Shown one piece after another: positions 25,216-33,260 of a stretch of DNA of 40,788 bases. Made by a program: the position numbers and the translations under genes. Within the stretch, counting starts at the first letter, position 1. Every line of letters starts with the position of its first letter. This DNA is from Prevotella sp. (GTDB lineage: Bacteria; Bacteroidota; Bacteroidia; Bacteroidales; Bacteroidaceae): the NCBI GenBank assembly GCA_017449495.1, contig JAFTFO010000002.1:1-40788 (forward strand). The letters run 5' to 3'. The notes under the pieces were generated by a model. The model ran no database searches. It worked only from the letters and a program-made list of their open reading frames with translations, and was not told the origin of the DNA.

Positions 25216-25498
25216 GCGTAGTAGCATCCTCATCCGGGAGGTCATCATGAAGAACCTCCGTGAGCAGGGACTCGAGACGCCCCTGCTCCAGAAACGCCTC
25301 GTCGATGCCTGGCCCGAGGTCATGGGCGAGGCCGTCAACGGCTATACTGCCAACCTGTACATCCGCAACCAAACGCTCTTCGTCCACCTGACCAGCCCTG
25401 CCCTGCGCATGGAGCTGTCGATGCAGCGACAGGACATCGTCCGCCGCCTCAACGAACACGTCGGCAACCAGGTGATTGCCGACATTCGCTTCCATTAA
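25208..25498 (+). CDS. DUF721 (DciA-like) protein
   Basis: 96 aa starting MFKRSSILIREVIMKNLREQ. The core LVDAWPEVMGEAVNGYTANL and LYIRNQTLFVHLTSPALRME are typical for DUF721, a small KH-like fold. Some family members (DciA) load the replicative helicase DnaB. The constant pairing with recF agrees with a replication role, though the Bacteroidetes protein is shorter than characterised DciA. ATG 25208 overlaps the recF end by 8 bp, implying coupled translation. The 3' end overlaps the convergent cyclo-ligase gene by 4 bp (25495-25498). Confidence 0.88.
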   Translation: MFKRSSILIREVIMKNLREQGLETPLLQKRLVDAWPEVMGEAVNGYTANLYIRNQTLFVHLTSPALRMELSMQRQDIVRRLNEHVGNQVIADIRFH

Positions 25499-26112
25499 AT
25501 CACTTCGTCTACAGGGATGTCGAACTCATCGACAGGCACCTCCGGCACTTTCTGGAAGTCGAAACAGACACCAATCTTATAGATATAAGGATGGGCCGCG
25601 AGGAAACGGTCATAATAGCCTCGTCCCCTTCCCAGCCTATGGCCAGTGGCATCGAAGGCCGTTCCTGGTACAAGAACGACCATCTGTTTCAAAGATGGAG
25701 ATGCCTCCTTATTCAGCAAATTCACTGAATTTGGTGACCAAATACACTGAATTTGGTGAGCAAATTCACTGAATTTGGTCTCTTGGTAGATATCTCCAAC
25801 AGACTCACCAATGCCGAATACGCCAGTTTTTAATGCCGACTCAGATGTATAGACATGCCACTCTAACTGTCCCTCCCCTATCACGGTGGGCAGGAGGACG
25901 GTCTTACCGGCGCTCACGAGGTCGTCGAGGAGCTGGTGGGTATAGACTTCGTCGGGCAGTGAGTAATAGGCGAGAACCACCTGGGCCTCAGCCAGACGAG
26001 GCATCAGACGGGCCACGACGGGCAGCGACAACTGCTCGAGCTGCTGCGGGGTGTACTGCTGCTTCAACTGGCGGATATGCCGCCGCAGGGATTCCTTGGT
26101 CACGGACTTCAC
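25495..26112 (-). CDS. 5-formyltetrahydrofolate cyclo-ligase, carrying a repeat-encoded insertion
   Basis: MTHFS-type enzyme that converts 5-formyl-THF to 5,10-methenyl-THF with ATP. 205 aa. The N-terminal helix KESLRRHIRQLKQQY, the strand VVLAYYSLPDEVYTHQLLDD and the ATP/folate loop VVLVPGTAFDATGHRLGRGRGYYDRFL are all present. Between GESVGDIYQ and NLLNKEASPSL residues 111-132 (ETKFSEFAHQIQCIWSPNSV and neighbours) are encoded by three 22-bp direct repeats and have no counterpart in the family. They lie in a loop just before the catalytic strand, so activity may be kept. The start at 26112 overlaps the S41 protease stop by 4 bp. Confidence 0.92.
   Translation of the reverse strand: MKSVTKESLRRHIRQLKQQYTPQQLEQLSLPVVARLMPRLAEAQVVLAYYSLPDEVYTHQLLDDLVSAGKTVLLPTVIGEGQLEWHVYTSESALKTGVFGIGESVGDIYQETKFSEFAHQIQCIWSPNSVNLLNKEASPSLKQMVVLVPGTAFDATGHRLGRGRGYYDRFLAAHPYIYKIGVCFDFQKVPEVPVDEFDIPVDEVI
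25717..25782. repeat. Three 22-bp direct repeats inside the cyclo-ligase gene
   Basis: Units at 25717-25738, 25739-25760 and 25761-25782 (CAAATTCACTGAATTTGGTG plus two bases) differ at only one to three positions. Each is itself palindromic (AAATTCActGAATTT). Total 66 bp keeps the frame, and because 22 is not a multiple of 3 the units are read in three different frames. Confidence 0.85.
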
Positions 26113-27806
26113 AGACAGAGGTGATGAGCCATGAGGGCAGTATGCTGATGCGTGCTGCGGTAGTCGAAGGCACAGGCCACGGGGCCGTCGGCTGTAGGTA
26201 CCGGCTGCGGGAAGGCACGGCCTTCGCGGAAGAGGCGCAGGGTCTCGATGATGGCGGGATCGTCCTGATTAAGGTATTCGGTCCAGGCCTGCTCGTTGAG
26301 GATGTTATAGATGATGCGGCTGTTGACGAAACGCTCCAGCAGCTTCTTCGACTTCTGGATCATGAGGTTACGACGCTTGAGGCCGTTCTTGTCGGCAAAG
26401 ACCACGAACTGCTCCAGCGTGTTCTGGCCCTTCAAGAACCGCTCCATCTCCCTCACATCGTCCATCTTACTCAGTCGGGCCCGGTTCTCATCGGTATAGT
26501 TATAGGCGAATTGGAGGATGAGTCCCGACATCGAGGCCTCCTTGTAGTAGGAAGTCATGCCGACGGTGTCCTCGGGAATGAAGATATCCGGGGTGATGCC
26601 ACCGCCGCCATAGACCACGCGGCCATTGGCGGTATGGTACTCGGGACCCGTGTGGCGGATGCTGTCCTGGGAGAAGAACTCGCCGTGCTGATAGCGCTCC
26701 AGCCAGTCACTCTCGTATTTCTCGCCGTCGTTATAGGGTTTCTGGATGCAACGGCCAGAAGGAGTATAGTAGCGGGCGATGGTGAGTCGGATCATGGAAT
26801 GGTCGGAGAACTCCATAGGCTTCTGTACGAGACCCTTGCCGAAGGAGCGTCGGCCGACGATGGTACCACGGTCGTTGTCCTGAATGGCACCGGCGAGAAT
26901 CTCAGAGGCTGACGCTGACACCTCATCGACGAGCACCACGAGCGGCAGGCGCTGATAAGAGCCACGGCCGTCGGCACGGTACTCCTGACGGGGATAGCGG
27001 CGGCCCTCAGTATAGACGATGAGCTGTCCGCGGGAGAGGAACTCGTTGGCAATCTGCACAGCCGACTCGAGGTAGCCACCTGTGTTATTACGGAGATCGA
27101 TGACCAGATTAGAGAAGCCCTTCTGCGAGAGCTGGGCCAGGGCGATGAGCAACTCGGGATAAGTGTTCTCGCCGAAGTTTTTGATCTTGATATAGCCACT
27201 GTCGTCGTCAAGCATATAGCAGGCGGTGACGCTCTTCGTGGGTATCTCACCGCGGGTGACGGTGATGTGGCGCACCTTCTTCTCACCATAGCGGATGATG
27301 CCAAGCTTCACCTTCGTGTCCTTCGGACCCTTCAGACGGTGCATAGCCTCCTCGTTGGTCACCTTCTTGCCGACAAAGACGGAGTCGTCGACCTCGACGA
27401 TCTTATCACCAGCCAACAGGCCAGCCCGCTCGGCAGGACCGTTGCCGATGACGTTCTGCACTCGGATGGTATCCTGACGGATGGTGAACTCTATACCGAT
27501 GCCGGAGAAGGAACCGCGCAGGTCGTCGTTGGCGATCTCACCCTCCCGGGCGGTGATATAGACGGAGTGCGGGTCGAGTTCGCTCAGGATCTGGGGCATG
27601 GCCTTCTCGACGAGGTCGTTCACGTTGACGGTGTCGACGTACTGGTCGTCGATGATATGCAACAGGTTATTGAGCTTATTGCCGCTCGTATTAATGATGT
27701 TCAGGCGATTGCCGGAGAAGTGGTTGGCGTAGAACGTGCCGATGAGGATACCCACCACGACACCAATCGCGATCCAAAGCGGCGTAAGACGAGAAGACTT
27801 TTTCAT
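26109..27806 (-). CDS. S41 family carboxy-terminal processing peptidase (CtpA-like)
   Basis: Periplasmic serine protease, 565 aa from ATG 27806 (MKKSSRLTPLWIAIGVVVGI, signal anchor). The N-terminal helical part (LHIIDDQYVDTVNVNDLVEK) leads to a PDZ domain (about 90-175, with GIGIEFTIRQD and GPAERAGLLAGDKIVEVDD) and a catalytic domain with LVIDLRNNTGGYLESAVQIA, the nucleophile in VSASASEILAGAIQDNDRG and the base Lys in GRRSFGKGLVQ. A long C-terminal helical region follows (to ~530), then a tail of unusual composition (TADGPVACAFDYRSTHQHTA). An upstream GTG at 27815 is possible but the ATG fits the signal. The stop overlaps the cyclo-ligase start by 4 bp. Confidence 0.93.
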   Translation of the reverse strand: MKKSSRLTPLWIAIGVVVGILIGTFYANHFSGNRLNIINTSGNKLNNLLHIIDDQYVDTVNVNDLVEKAMPQILSELDPHSVYITAREGEIANDDLRGSFSGIGIEFTIRQDTIRVQNVIGNGPAERAGLLAGDKIVEVDDSVFVGKKVTNEEAMHRLKGPKDTKVKLGIIRYGEKKVRHITVTRGEIPTKSVTACYMLDDDSGYIKIKNFGENTYPELLIALAQLSQKGFSNLVIDLRNNTGGYLESAVQIANEFLSRGQLIVYTEGRRYPRQEYRADGRGSYQRLPLVVLVDEVSASASEILAGAIQDNDRGTIVGRRSFGKGLVQKPMEFSDHSMIRLTIARYYTPSGRCIQKPYNDGEKYESDWLERYQHGEFFSQDSIRHTGPEYHTANGRVVYGGGGITPDIFIPEDTVGMTSYYKEASMSGLILQFAYNYTDENRARLSKMDDVREMERFLKGQNTLEQFVVFADKNGLKRRNLMIQKSKKLLERFVNSRIIYNILNEQAWTEYLNQDDPAIIETLRLFREGRAFPQPVPTADGPVACAFDYRSTHQHTALMAHHLCL

Positions 27807-27851
27807 ATATGACACGACGAATTACAAATTACTGATTACACATTACAGGAC

Positions 27852-28280
27852 CTATGACTGGTTCACATCCATGAAGATCACCTCGATGCCTGCCCGTTTC
27901 AGCAGGTCGATGCCATCGGTGAGACGGTACTGCTCACCGTAGACCACCCGGCGGATGCCGGCCTGGATGATGAGCTTGGCACACTCGATACAGGGGGATG
28001 CCGTGATGTAGATGGTGGCACCGTCGCTGTTGTTCGAGCTACGGGCCAGCTTCGTTATGGCGTTGGCCTCGGCGTGGAGCACATAAGGCTTGGTGACGTT
28101 GTTATCATCCTCACACACGTTCTCGAAGCCACTCGGCGTACCGTTATAGCCGTCGCTGATGATCATCTTGTCCTTCACCACCAGCGCACCGACCTGACGG
28201 CGCACGCAGTAGGAGTTCTCTGCCCATATCTTCGCCATCCTCAGATAGCGCTCATCGAGTTTTTGCTGTTTTGATTCCAT
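27852..28280 (-). CDS. dCMP deaminase family protein (ComEB-like)
   Basis: Zinc-dependent cytidine-deaminase fold enzyme that makes dUMP from dCMP for thymidylate supply. The start is set at ATG 28280 (MESKQQKLDERYLRMAKIWA), giving 142 aa. A frame start at 28316 would add 12 residues inside the M3 peptidase gene. Catalytic motif LHAEANAITKLA (zinc His and proton-shuttling Glu) with ASPCIECAKLIIQAG (two zinc Cys). VGALVVKDKMIISDGYNGTP gives the nucleotide site. It overlaps the M3 peptidase end by 29 bp, so the genes are co-transcribed. Intergenic bases 27807-27851 contain the loose repeat ATTACAAATTACTGATTACA. Confidence 0.93.
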   Translation of the reverse strand: MESKQQKLDERYLRMAKIWAENSYCVRRQVGALVVKDKMIISDGYNGTPSGFENVCEDDNNVTKPYVLHAEANAITKLARSSNNSDGATIYITASPCIECAKLIIQAGIRRVVYGEQYRLTDGIDLLKRAGIEVIFMDVNQS

Positions 28281-30360
28281 TTCGTTTGAGTAATGCATCA
28301 ATGGTGGGTTCGCCACCCTTGAACCGTTTATATAATGTCATGGGGTTCTCTGTGCCGCCCTTGGAGAGGATGCAGTCACGGAAGCGCTGAGCCGTCGCAG
28401 GATTGAAGATGCCCTCTTTCTTGAACACGGCGAAGGCATCGGCATCAAGCACCTCCGCCCACTTATAGCTGTAGTAGCCGGCCGAGTAGCCGCCTGCCAT
28501 GATATGCGAGAACTGGACGGTCATACAGGTGTCTGGCAGCTGGGGCAGGATCATGGCCTTCTGCCAGGCGCGCTTCTCGAAGGGGATGATGTCGTCGGTG
28601 AACTCGTCCTTCTGCGTATAGTAGGCCATATCGAGGAGACCGAAGCTCACCTGTCGCATACAGGCATAGGCCACGTTGAAGTTACGGCTTCTGACGATGC
28701 GGTCGATCAGCTCGTCGGGCAGCGGCTCACCTGTCTGGTAATGGAAGGCGAAGGTGCGGAGGAACTCTTTCTCGACGGCGAAGTTCTCCATGAACTGCGA
28801 GGGCAGCTCCACGAAGTCCCACCACACGTTCGTACCGCTGAGACTCTCGAAGCGGGTGTTAGCAAACATACCGTGCAGAGAGTGTCCAAACTCATGAAGG
28901 AAGGTCTCTACCTCGCCGAGCGTCAGCAGTGCAGGCTTCTCGGTCGTGGGCTTGGTCAGGTTCATCACCACACTGACATGGGGACGCACATTCCTCATGT
29001 TATCGGGGCCGAAGGGCTTCTTCGCATCGAGGCGCTCCATCCACTGGCCCTGGTATTCCGTCATCCAGGCTCCTGCCTGCTTGCCCTTACGGGGATAGAA
29101 GTCGGCGTAGAATACGGCCAAGTAGGAGCCATCCTTGTCGAACACCTCATAGGCCTTCACGTCGGGATGGTAGACGGGAATGTCCTTGTTCTCTCGGAAG
29201 GTGATGCCATAGAGACGGTTGGCCAGGCCGAAGATGCCGTCGATGACCTTCGACAGCTCGAAATAGGGGCGCAGCATCTCGGCATCGATATTGTAGCGCT
29301 GCAGCTGTAGCTTATGGGAGTAGAACGAGAAGTCCCAAGGCTGGAAATCCCCTTTCCTCATATCCTTTACGAACAAGCGTTCGATGGCAGCAACCTCCTT
29401 CTTGGCCGGTTCCTTATAGGCAGCAATGAGGTCGTTGAGCAACTTATAGACGCTACGGACGTTTCCGGCCATACGATGCTTCAGCACATAGTCGGCGTAG
29501 GTCTTATGGCCTAAAAGCTGTGCCAACTCGCGGCGCACATTGATCAACCGCTGACAGATCTGAAGGTTGTTCTCCGTATTGTCGTGTATACACTCGGTGT
29601 TCTTGGCCATATACATCTGGCGGCGCAGTTCACGACGAGTGCTATAGGTCATGAAAGGGGAATAAGAGGGGAAGTCGAGGGTGAATACCCAGCCTTCCTT
29701 ACCCTGCTCCTTCGCCGCCTGGGCGGCTGCCTCACGGGCACTGTCGGGCAGTCCGTCGAGGTCGGCCTCGTCGGTGATGTGCAAGGTGAACGCCTTGTTC
29801 TCCTTCAACAGGTTCTGCGAGAACTGTAAGCCAAGCATCGAGGCTTCCTCCGTGAGTTGTCGCAGCCGTTCCTTGCCGGCAGTATCGAGGAGGGCTCCGC
29901 TACGCACGAAACCGTCGTAACAGTTATCGAGGAGCATCTTCTCCTCAGGCGTCAGCTTACGGTGATGACGGTGCACATACTTGATGCGTTCAAAGAGCCG
30001 TTCGTTAAGACGGATATCATTGGCGTGCTTCGTCAGGATAGGACTCATCTTCTGGGCCAGTGCGTCCATCTCGTCGGTGGTCTCTGCAGACAACAGATTG
30101 AAGAACACACTGCTGACACGAGACAGCAGGTCGTAGTAACCGTTGCCTTCTTTCTCGTCGTCAACGCTGATGATGGTATTGTCGAAGGAGGGCTTCTCGG
30201 GATTGTTGATGATCTTCTCTATCTGCTCGTCGTCACGGCGGATGCCTTCCAGCATGGCCTCCTCAAAGTCTTCTAAGGTGATGCGGTCAAAGGGTGCCGT
30301 GTCATGCGGCGTATCATAAGGTAGGAAGAAAGGGTTTACCCTCTTATTGTCTGCTTTCAT
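28252..30360 (-). CDS. M3 family oligopeptidase (peptidyl-dipeptidase Dcp-like)
   Basis: Zinc metallopeptidase of 702 aa from ATG 30360 (MKADNKRVNPFFLPYDTPHD). The catalytic helix reads ETFLHEFGHSLHGMF (HEFGH ligands and base). The downstream Glu region ELPSQFMENFAVEKEFLRTF supplies the third ligand. Later IMAGGYSAGYYSYKWAEVLD is the substrate-binding YSAGYYSY loop of the family. No signal peptide, so it is probably cytosolic, clipping dipeptides or short oligopeptides. A frame start at 30393 is excluded by the TACTTTTG -7 element at 30383-30390. It heads the unit with dCMP deaminase, S41 protease and cyclo-ligase. Confidence 0.94.
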   Translation of the reverse strand: MKADNKRVNPFFLPYDTPHDTAPFDRITLEDFEEAMLEGIRRDDEQIEKIINNPEKPSFDNTIISVDDEKEGNGYYDLLSRVSSVFFNLLSAETTDEMDALAQKMSPILTKHANDIRLNERLFERIKYVHRHHRKLTPEEKMLLDNCYDGFVRSGALLDTAGKERLRQLTEEASMLGLQFSQNLLKENKAFTLHITDEADLDGLPDSAREAAAQAAKEQGKEGWVFTLDFPSYSPFMTYSTRRELRRQMYMAKNTECIHDNTENNLQICQRLINVRRELAQLLGHKTYADYVLKHRMAGNVRSVYKLLNDLIAAYKEPAKKEVAAIERLFVKDMRKGDFQPWDFSFYSHKLQLQRYNIDAEMLRPYFELSKVIDGIFGLANRLYGITFRENKDIPVYHPDVKAYEVFDKDGSYLAVFYADFYPRKGKQAGAWMTEYQGQWMERLDAKKPFGPDNMRNVRPHVSVVMNLTKPTTEKPALLTLGEVETFLHEFGHSLHGMFANTRFESLSGTNVWWDFVELPSQFMENFAVEKEFLRTFAFHYQTGEPLPDELIDRIVRSRNFNVAYACMRQVSFGLLDMAYYTQKDEFTDDIIPFEKRAWQKAMILPQLPDTCMTVQFSHIMAGGYSAGYYSYKWAEVLDADAFAVFKKEGIFNPATAQRFRDCILSKGGTENPMTLYKRFKGGEPTIDALLKRNGIKTAKTR

Positions 30361-30382
30361 ACGGAAATCGTTTTCTGGGATG

Positions 30383-30390
30383 CAAAAGTA
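30383..30390 (-). promoter_or_regulatory. -7 element of the M3 peptidase operon
   Basis: TACTTTTG on the minus strand, about 20 bases before ATG 30360. This fixes that start over the upstream one at 30393. Confidence 0.6.
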
Positions 30391-30439
30391 CAAAAAAAGC
30401 CACAGAATATATGGATTATCACTGATATTTTAATTTATT

Positions 30440-31111
30440 TTACATCAGCAGGCGCTCCAGCTGCGGGATTTCAATCCTGCCCCGATGCAATTCGAGCAGG
30501 CCGTCGGCCTGCATGCAGTTCAAGACCCGCGACACATTCAGACGGCTGTCATGGACTTCCTCTGCCAGCCGCTCCATGAGTAGATGGAAGGTCTTCGCCC
30601 CTGCGGGGTAGAGGGTATGCTGGAAGAAGAAGCGCACGATCCGCCCCTGAAGGGTCTGCGGACTGCGCCGCCACTGCGACTGTATCAGCTTCTGGGTCTG
30701 CGTGGCAAAGTGATTGATCAGGTTCAGACGGAATACGAGGAAGTCCTCGGAGAGTCGCACCACCTCTTCCTTGTCGAGTGTCAGGAAGTTCACATCTGTC
30801 AAAGCATAGAAGCTATGGGTATACCGCTGGTAGTAGCCGAAGATGCTCTCCTGCTGAAGGATATACGGCGACGACATCTGTTCGGTGACCGAATACCGGC
30901 TGTCGTCACTGAAGCTCTCTATCTTCAGCGTGCCGTTAATCAGGAAATACAGATGGGTGCAGGGTTCTCCGGCCTGGATGATCTGTCGGCCAGCGGCCAC
31001 CTTCTGGAACCCAAAGCGGGTATGACCGGCCACAATCTCCAAGTCGTCGCGACTCATGCCCTGGAACAATGGGAACTGGAGTAGTCTGTCGTATATCTGC
31101 AGAACGGCCAC
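30440..31111 (-). CDS. Crp/Fnr family transcriptional regulator
   Basis: 223 aa. An N-terminal cyclic-nucleotide-type beta-roll (about 20-120, with GEPCTHLYFLINGTLKIESF), a dimerisation helix (VFRLNLINHFATQTQKLIQS) and a C-terminal winged helix-turn-helix (about 145-215, LAEEVHDSRLNVSRVLNCMQ, recognition helix) typical of the CRP fold. The usual effector arginine/serine pair is not clear and there is no Fe-S cysteine cluster, so the signal is unknown. The start is GTG at 31111, whose G is the last base of the ApbE stop (TAGTG). It is the last gene of the DUF4199-GT2-ApbE unit. Confidence 0.88.
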   Translation of the reverse strand: MAVLQIYDRLLQFPLFQGMSRDDLEIVAGHTRFGFQKVAAGRQIIQAGEPCTHLYFLINGTLKIESFSDDSRYSVTEQMSSPYILQQESIFGYYQRYTHSFYALTDVNFLTLDKEEVVRLSEDFLVFRLNLINHFATQTQKLIQSQWRRSPQTLQGRIVRFFFQHTLYPAGAKTFHLLMERLAEEVHDSRLNVSRVLNCMQADGLLELHRGRIEIPQLERLLM

Positions 31112-32136
31112 TATTCCTCGATTTTGTTACGGAGAGAAGGAGAGAACCACACGGCGAGATCACCCTTGCCATCACCATAGATGAGATAAGCCATCAACTC
31201 AGGATGCCGTTCCAGCAATTGCTGGGCCCGCTCCATACCCATCACCATGAACGAGGTGGCATAGGCATCGGCGATGGTACAGCTCGGAGCAAGGACGGTG
31301 GCAGAGAGGATGCTGTGCTGCACAGGGTAACCCGTCTTGGGATCGATGGTGTGGGCATAGCGACGGCCGTCCTTATAATAGAAATTGCGATAGTTGCCAC
31401 TGGTAGCCATCGCCTTGTCAGTGACATTCAGGACCGTCTGCAGCTCATGCCCTGTGCTCAAGGAGTCTTCCGTGGGCTTCACCACACCGACACGCCACGG
31501 CAGGCGCTGGGCGTTCACACCACAGGTCACCACCTCACCGCCAATCTCTACCATATAGTTCTGAACACCTCGGTCGTGCAGCATCCGGGCTACGACATCC
31601 ACGCCAAAGCCCTTGGCAATGGCACTACAGTCGAGCATCATACGGGGGTCCTGCTTCTTCACCCTTCCGTCGGTGAGTGTCACCTTCTGATAGCCGATGA
31701 TCTTCCGCAGGCTGTCTACCTGATGGGCGGTGGGCATCTGCTCGTTCTTGAAGCCGAAGCCCCAGGCGTTGACTAAGGGTGCCACAGTGATGTCGAAGGC
31801 TCCCTCGGTGTCGCGGGATATCTCTATCGCCTTGTTGAACACCTCGATGAAATAGGGATCGAGCGTCACCTGGCGGTTCTGGTTCACTGCCGTGATCACT
31901 GACTCTTTGTTGAAGGGCGAAAGGGAACGGTCGACCTTCATCAGTTCGTTACGGATAGAGGCGCTCAAATCGGAGTCACACTGATAGACCACCTTATAGG
32001 TCGTCCCGAACACGAAGTCCGTCACCTGACGATATGGCATCGAGCGCTGCTGACTGATGATCAGTATCGTGCCGATGATCAACAGTGCGAGGAACGGCAA
32101 CTGCCACATCAGTTTCTTCTTCTGTTTCTCGTCCAT
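31111..32136 (-). CDS. apbE: FAD:protein FMN transferase (ApbE family)
   Basis: Mg-dependent transferase that links FMN covalently to Thr/Ser of target flavoproteins such as NqrB/NqrC or RnfG. 341 aa from ATG 32136 (MDEKQKKKLMWQLPFLALLI), with a membrane anchor at about 10-28. Conserved elements: FGTTYKVVYQ, EGAFDITVAPLVNAWGFG, DCSAIAKGFGVDVVARML, MVEIGGEVVTCGVN, ATSGNYRNFYY and YAHTIDPKTGYPV (Mg-binding region). TTG at 32151 would overlap the DUF6048 gene by 11 bp and is less likely. Targets are not in this window. Confidence 0.93.
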   Translation of the reverse strand: MDEKQKKKLMWQLPFLALLIIGTILIISQQRSMPYRQVTDFVFGTTYKVVYQCDSDLSASIRNELMKVDRSLSPFNKESVITAVNQNRQVTLDPYFIEVFNKAIEISRDTEGAFDITVAPLVNAWGFGFKNEQMPTAHQVDSLRKIIGYQKVTLTDGRVKKQDPRMMLDCSAIAKGFGVDVVARMLHDRGVQNYMVEIGGEVVTCGVNAQRLPWRVGVVKPTEDSLSTGHELQTVLNVTDKAMATSGNYRNFYYKDGRRYAHTIDPKTGYPVQHSILSATVLAPSCTIADAYATSFMVMGMERAQQLLERHPELMAYLIYGDGKGDLAVWFSPSLRNKIEE

Positions 32137-32140
32137 AGGC

Positions 32141-32812
32141 TTAGATATCAATGATCACGTTAAAGGTAGCTCCCAACTTCGTGTCGTAAGTACCGAAGCC
32201 CGGCACATACCACGTCTTGTCCAGGCCACCTTCCTCCGAATGAGCCAGGCGCTGCTTATATCTCACGCTCCAGCCCAGATGCAGAGGACCGAAGATCTTA
32301 GCGTCGATGCCGACAACAATCTCGGCCCAGTGATACTTGCAGGAAGCCTCCCGTATGCCGTAGCCTGTATCCCATTTCCAGACAGGATCGGGGAAGTCGG
32401 GACGGGAAATGTCTAACTTATAAGAAGTGAAGCCATAGCGCAAACCTAAATAGAGGCGGTTAGGCCCATGCTTCGCTTTCAGCATATTCTTGTCTACACC
32501 TATTTTAATATAAGGGGCGGAGGTGCTGTAGTAGATACGCGTCACCTCATCGTCGTGGGTGGCCTTGCCCAAGCCGGCCTCTACAATAGGGAACCACTCG
32601 TCGTGAAGGTTCACCCGAAGGGCGGCTTCATACTGTCCGTAGTCAGACAATGCCAGCATGCCGGCTCCTACCAGGTCGAAGGATACGGCGAAGCCGCGGA
32701 ACATCGGGATGGAGTCTTTCTGGATGGAGAAGAACTTCACCTGTGCCTGAGTGGCCGTCGCAGCAGCGATCAGCAACAGGCTAATCGTCAGTCTTCGGAT
32801 AGAGGTAGACAT
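32141..32812 (-). CDS. DUF6048 family outer-membrane beta-barrel-like protein
   Basis: 223 aa from ATG 32812 (MSTSIRRLTISLLLIAAATA, signal peptide ending TQAQ). Alternative ATGs at 32824 and 32830 spoil the signal. The mature chain has about eight amphipathic strands with aromatic girdles, e.g. GFAVSFDLVGAGMLALSDYG, YEAALRVNLHDEWFPIVEAG and NRLYLGLRYGFTSYKLDI. It matches the Bacteroidetes DUF6048 family, function unknown. It overlaps the upstream DUF6452 gene by 32 bp, and the two families usually occur together, so a shared role at the envelope is likely. Confidence 0.83.
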   Translation of the reverse strand: MSTSIRRLTISLLLIAAATATQAQVKFFSIQKDSIPMFRGFAVSFDLVGAGMLALSDYGQYEAALRVNLHDEWFPIVEAGLGKATHDDEVTRIYYSTSAPYIKIGVDKNMLKAKHGPNRLYLGLRYGFTSYKLDISRPDFPDPVWKWDTGYGIREASCKYHWAEIVVGIDAKIFGPLHLGWSVRYKQRLAHSEEGGLDKTWYVPGFGTYDTKLGATFNVIIDI

Positions 32813-33260
32813 GTACGACAGCATCGTCATTGGTCACTGAGGGGTTAATAATCACTACGGAATCCAGACAGTTATGGGTATGTCTGACATCTGTCAGCTT
32901 GTGGAAGAAGCTGGCATTGCAGTCGACGGACTCGAAATGGGGGATGTCTTCTTTCTTGAGCCAAAGGGTATCGGCCAGGTGCAGGCTCTCGCTGTCGAAA
33001 TGGAGCACCAGTTGATCCTCGGGATGGGAGTAGCTGATGGGGAGATGGAACGTGCTGGTATTGACACCTTTATTAAATAAGATGGTGTCGCTGCCGTCTT
33101 GACGGGCTGTCACTACCGTCAGGGTATCGCCCAGACTCAGCACAGAGCCGTCGCTGCCGGTAAACTGGTACTGCGTTCGTACCAGGCTGTTCACCGGACA
33201 GTCTATGGAGGAGCATGACACTACGACCATCGCCATCAGAAGCACCACCCATTTGTTCAT
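32781..33260 (-). CDS. DUF6452 family lipoprotein
   Basis: 159 aa from ATG 33260. MNKWVVLLMAMVVVSCSSID is a lipoprotein signal with the lipobox Cys at 16. The mature part has beta-strand-rich sequence (FTGSDGSVLSLGDTLTVVTA, TFHLPISYSHPEDQLVLHFD) and a mid-chain FESVDCNASFFHKLTDVRHT segment with paired Cys (CNAS, HNCLD). It matches DUF6452 of Bacteroidetes, function unknown. The start overlaps the glycosyltransferase stop by 4 bp; the 3' end overlaps DUF6048. A frame start further upstream at 33542 lies inside the glycosyltransferase and is not used. Confidence 0.82.
   Translation of the reverse strand: MNKWVVLLMAMVVVSCSSIDCPVNSLVRTQYQFTGSDGSVLSLGDTLTVVTARQDGSDTILFNKGVNTSTFHLPISYSHPEDQLVLHFDSESLHLADTLWLKKEDIPHFESVDCNASFFHKLTDVRHTHNCLDSVVIINPSVTNDDAVVHVYLYPKTDD

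Noticed and set aside
25717-25782. Possible CRISPR array
   Set aside because: The units are contiguous with no spacers and sit inside a conserved enzyme gene. No cas genes are in the window.
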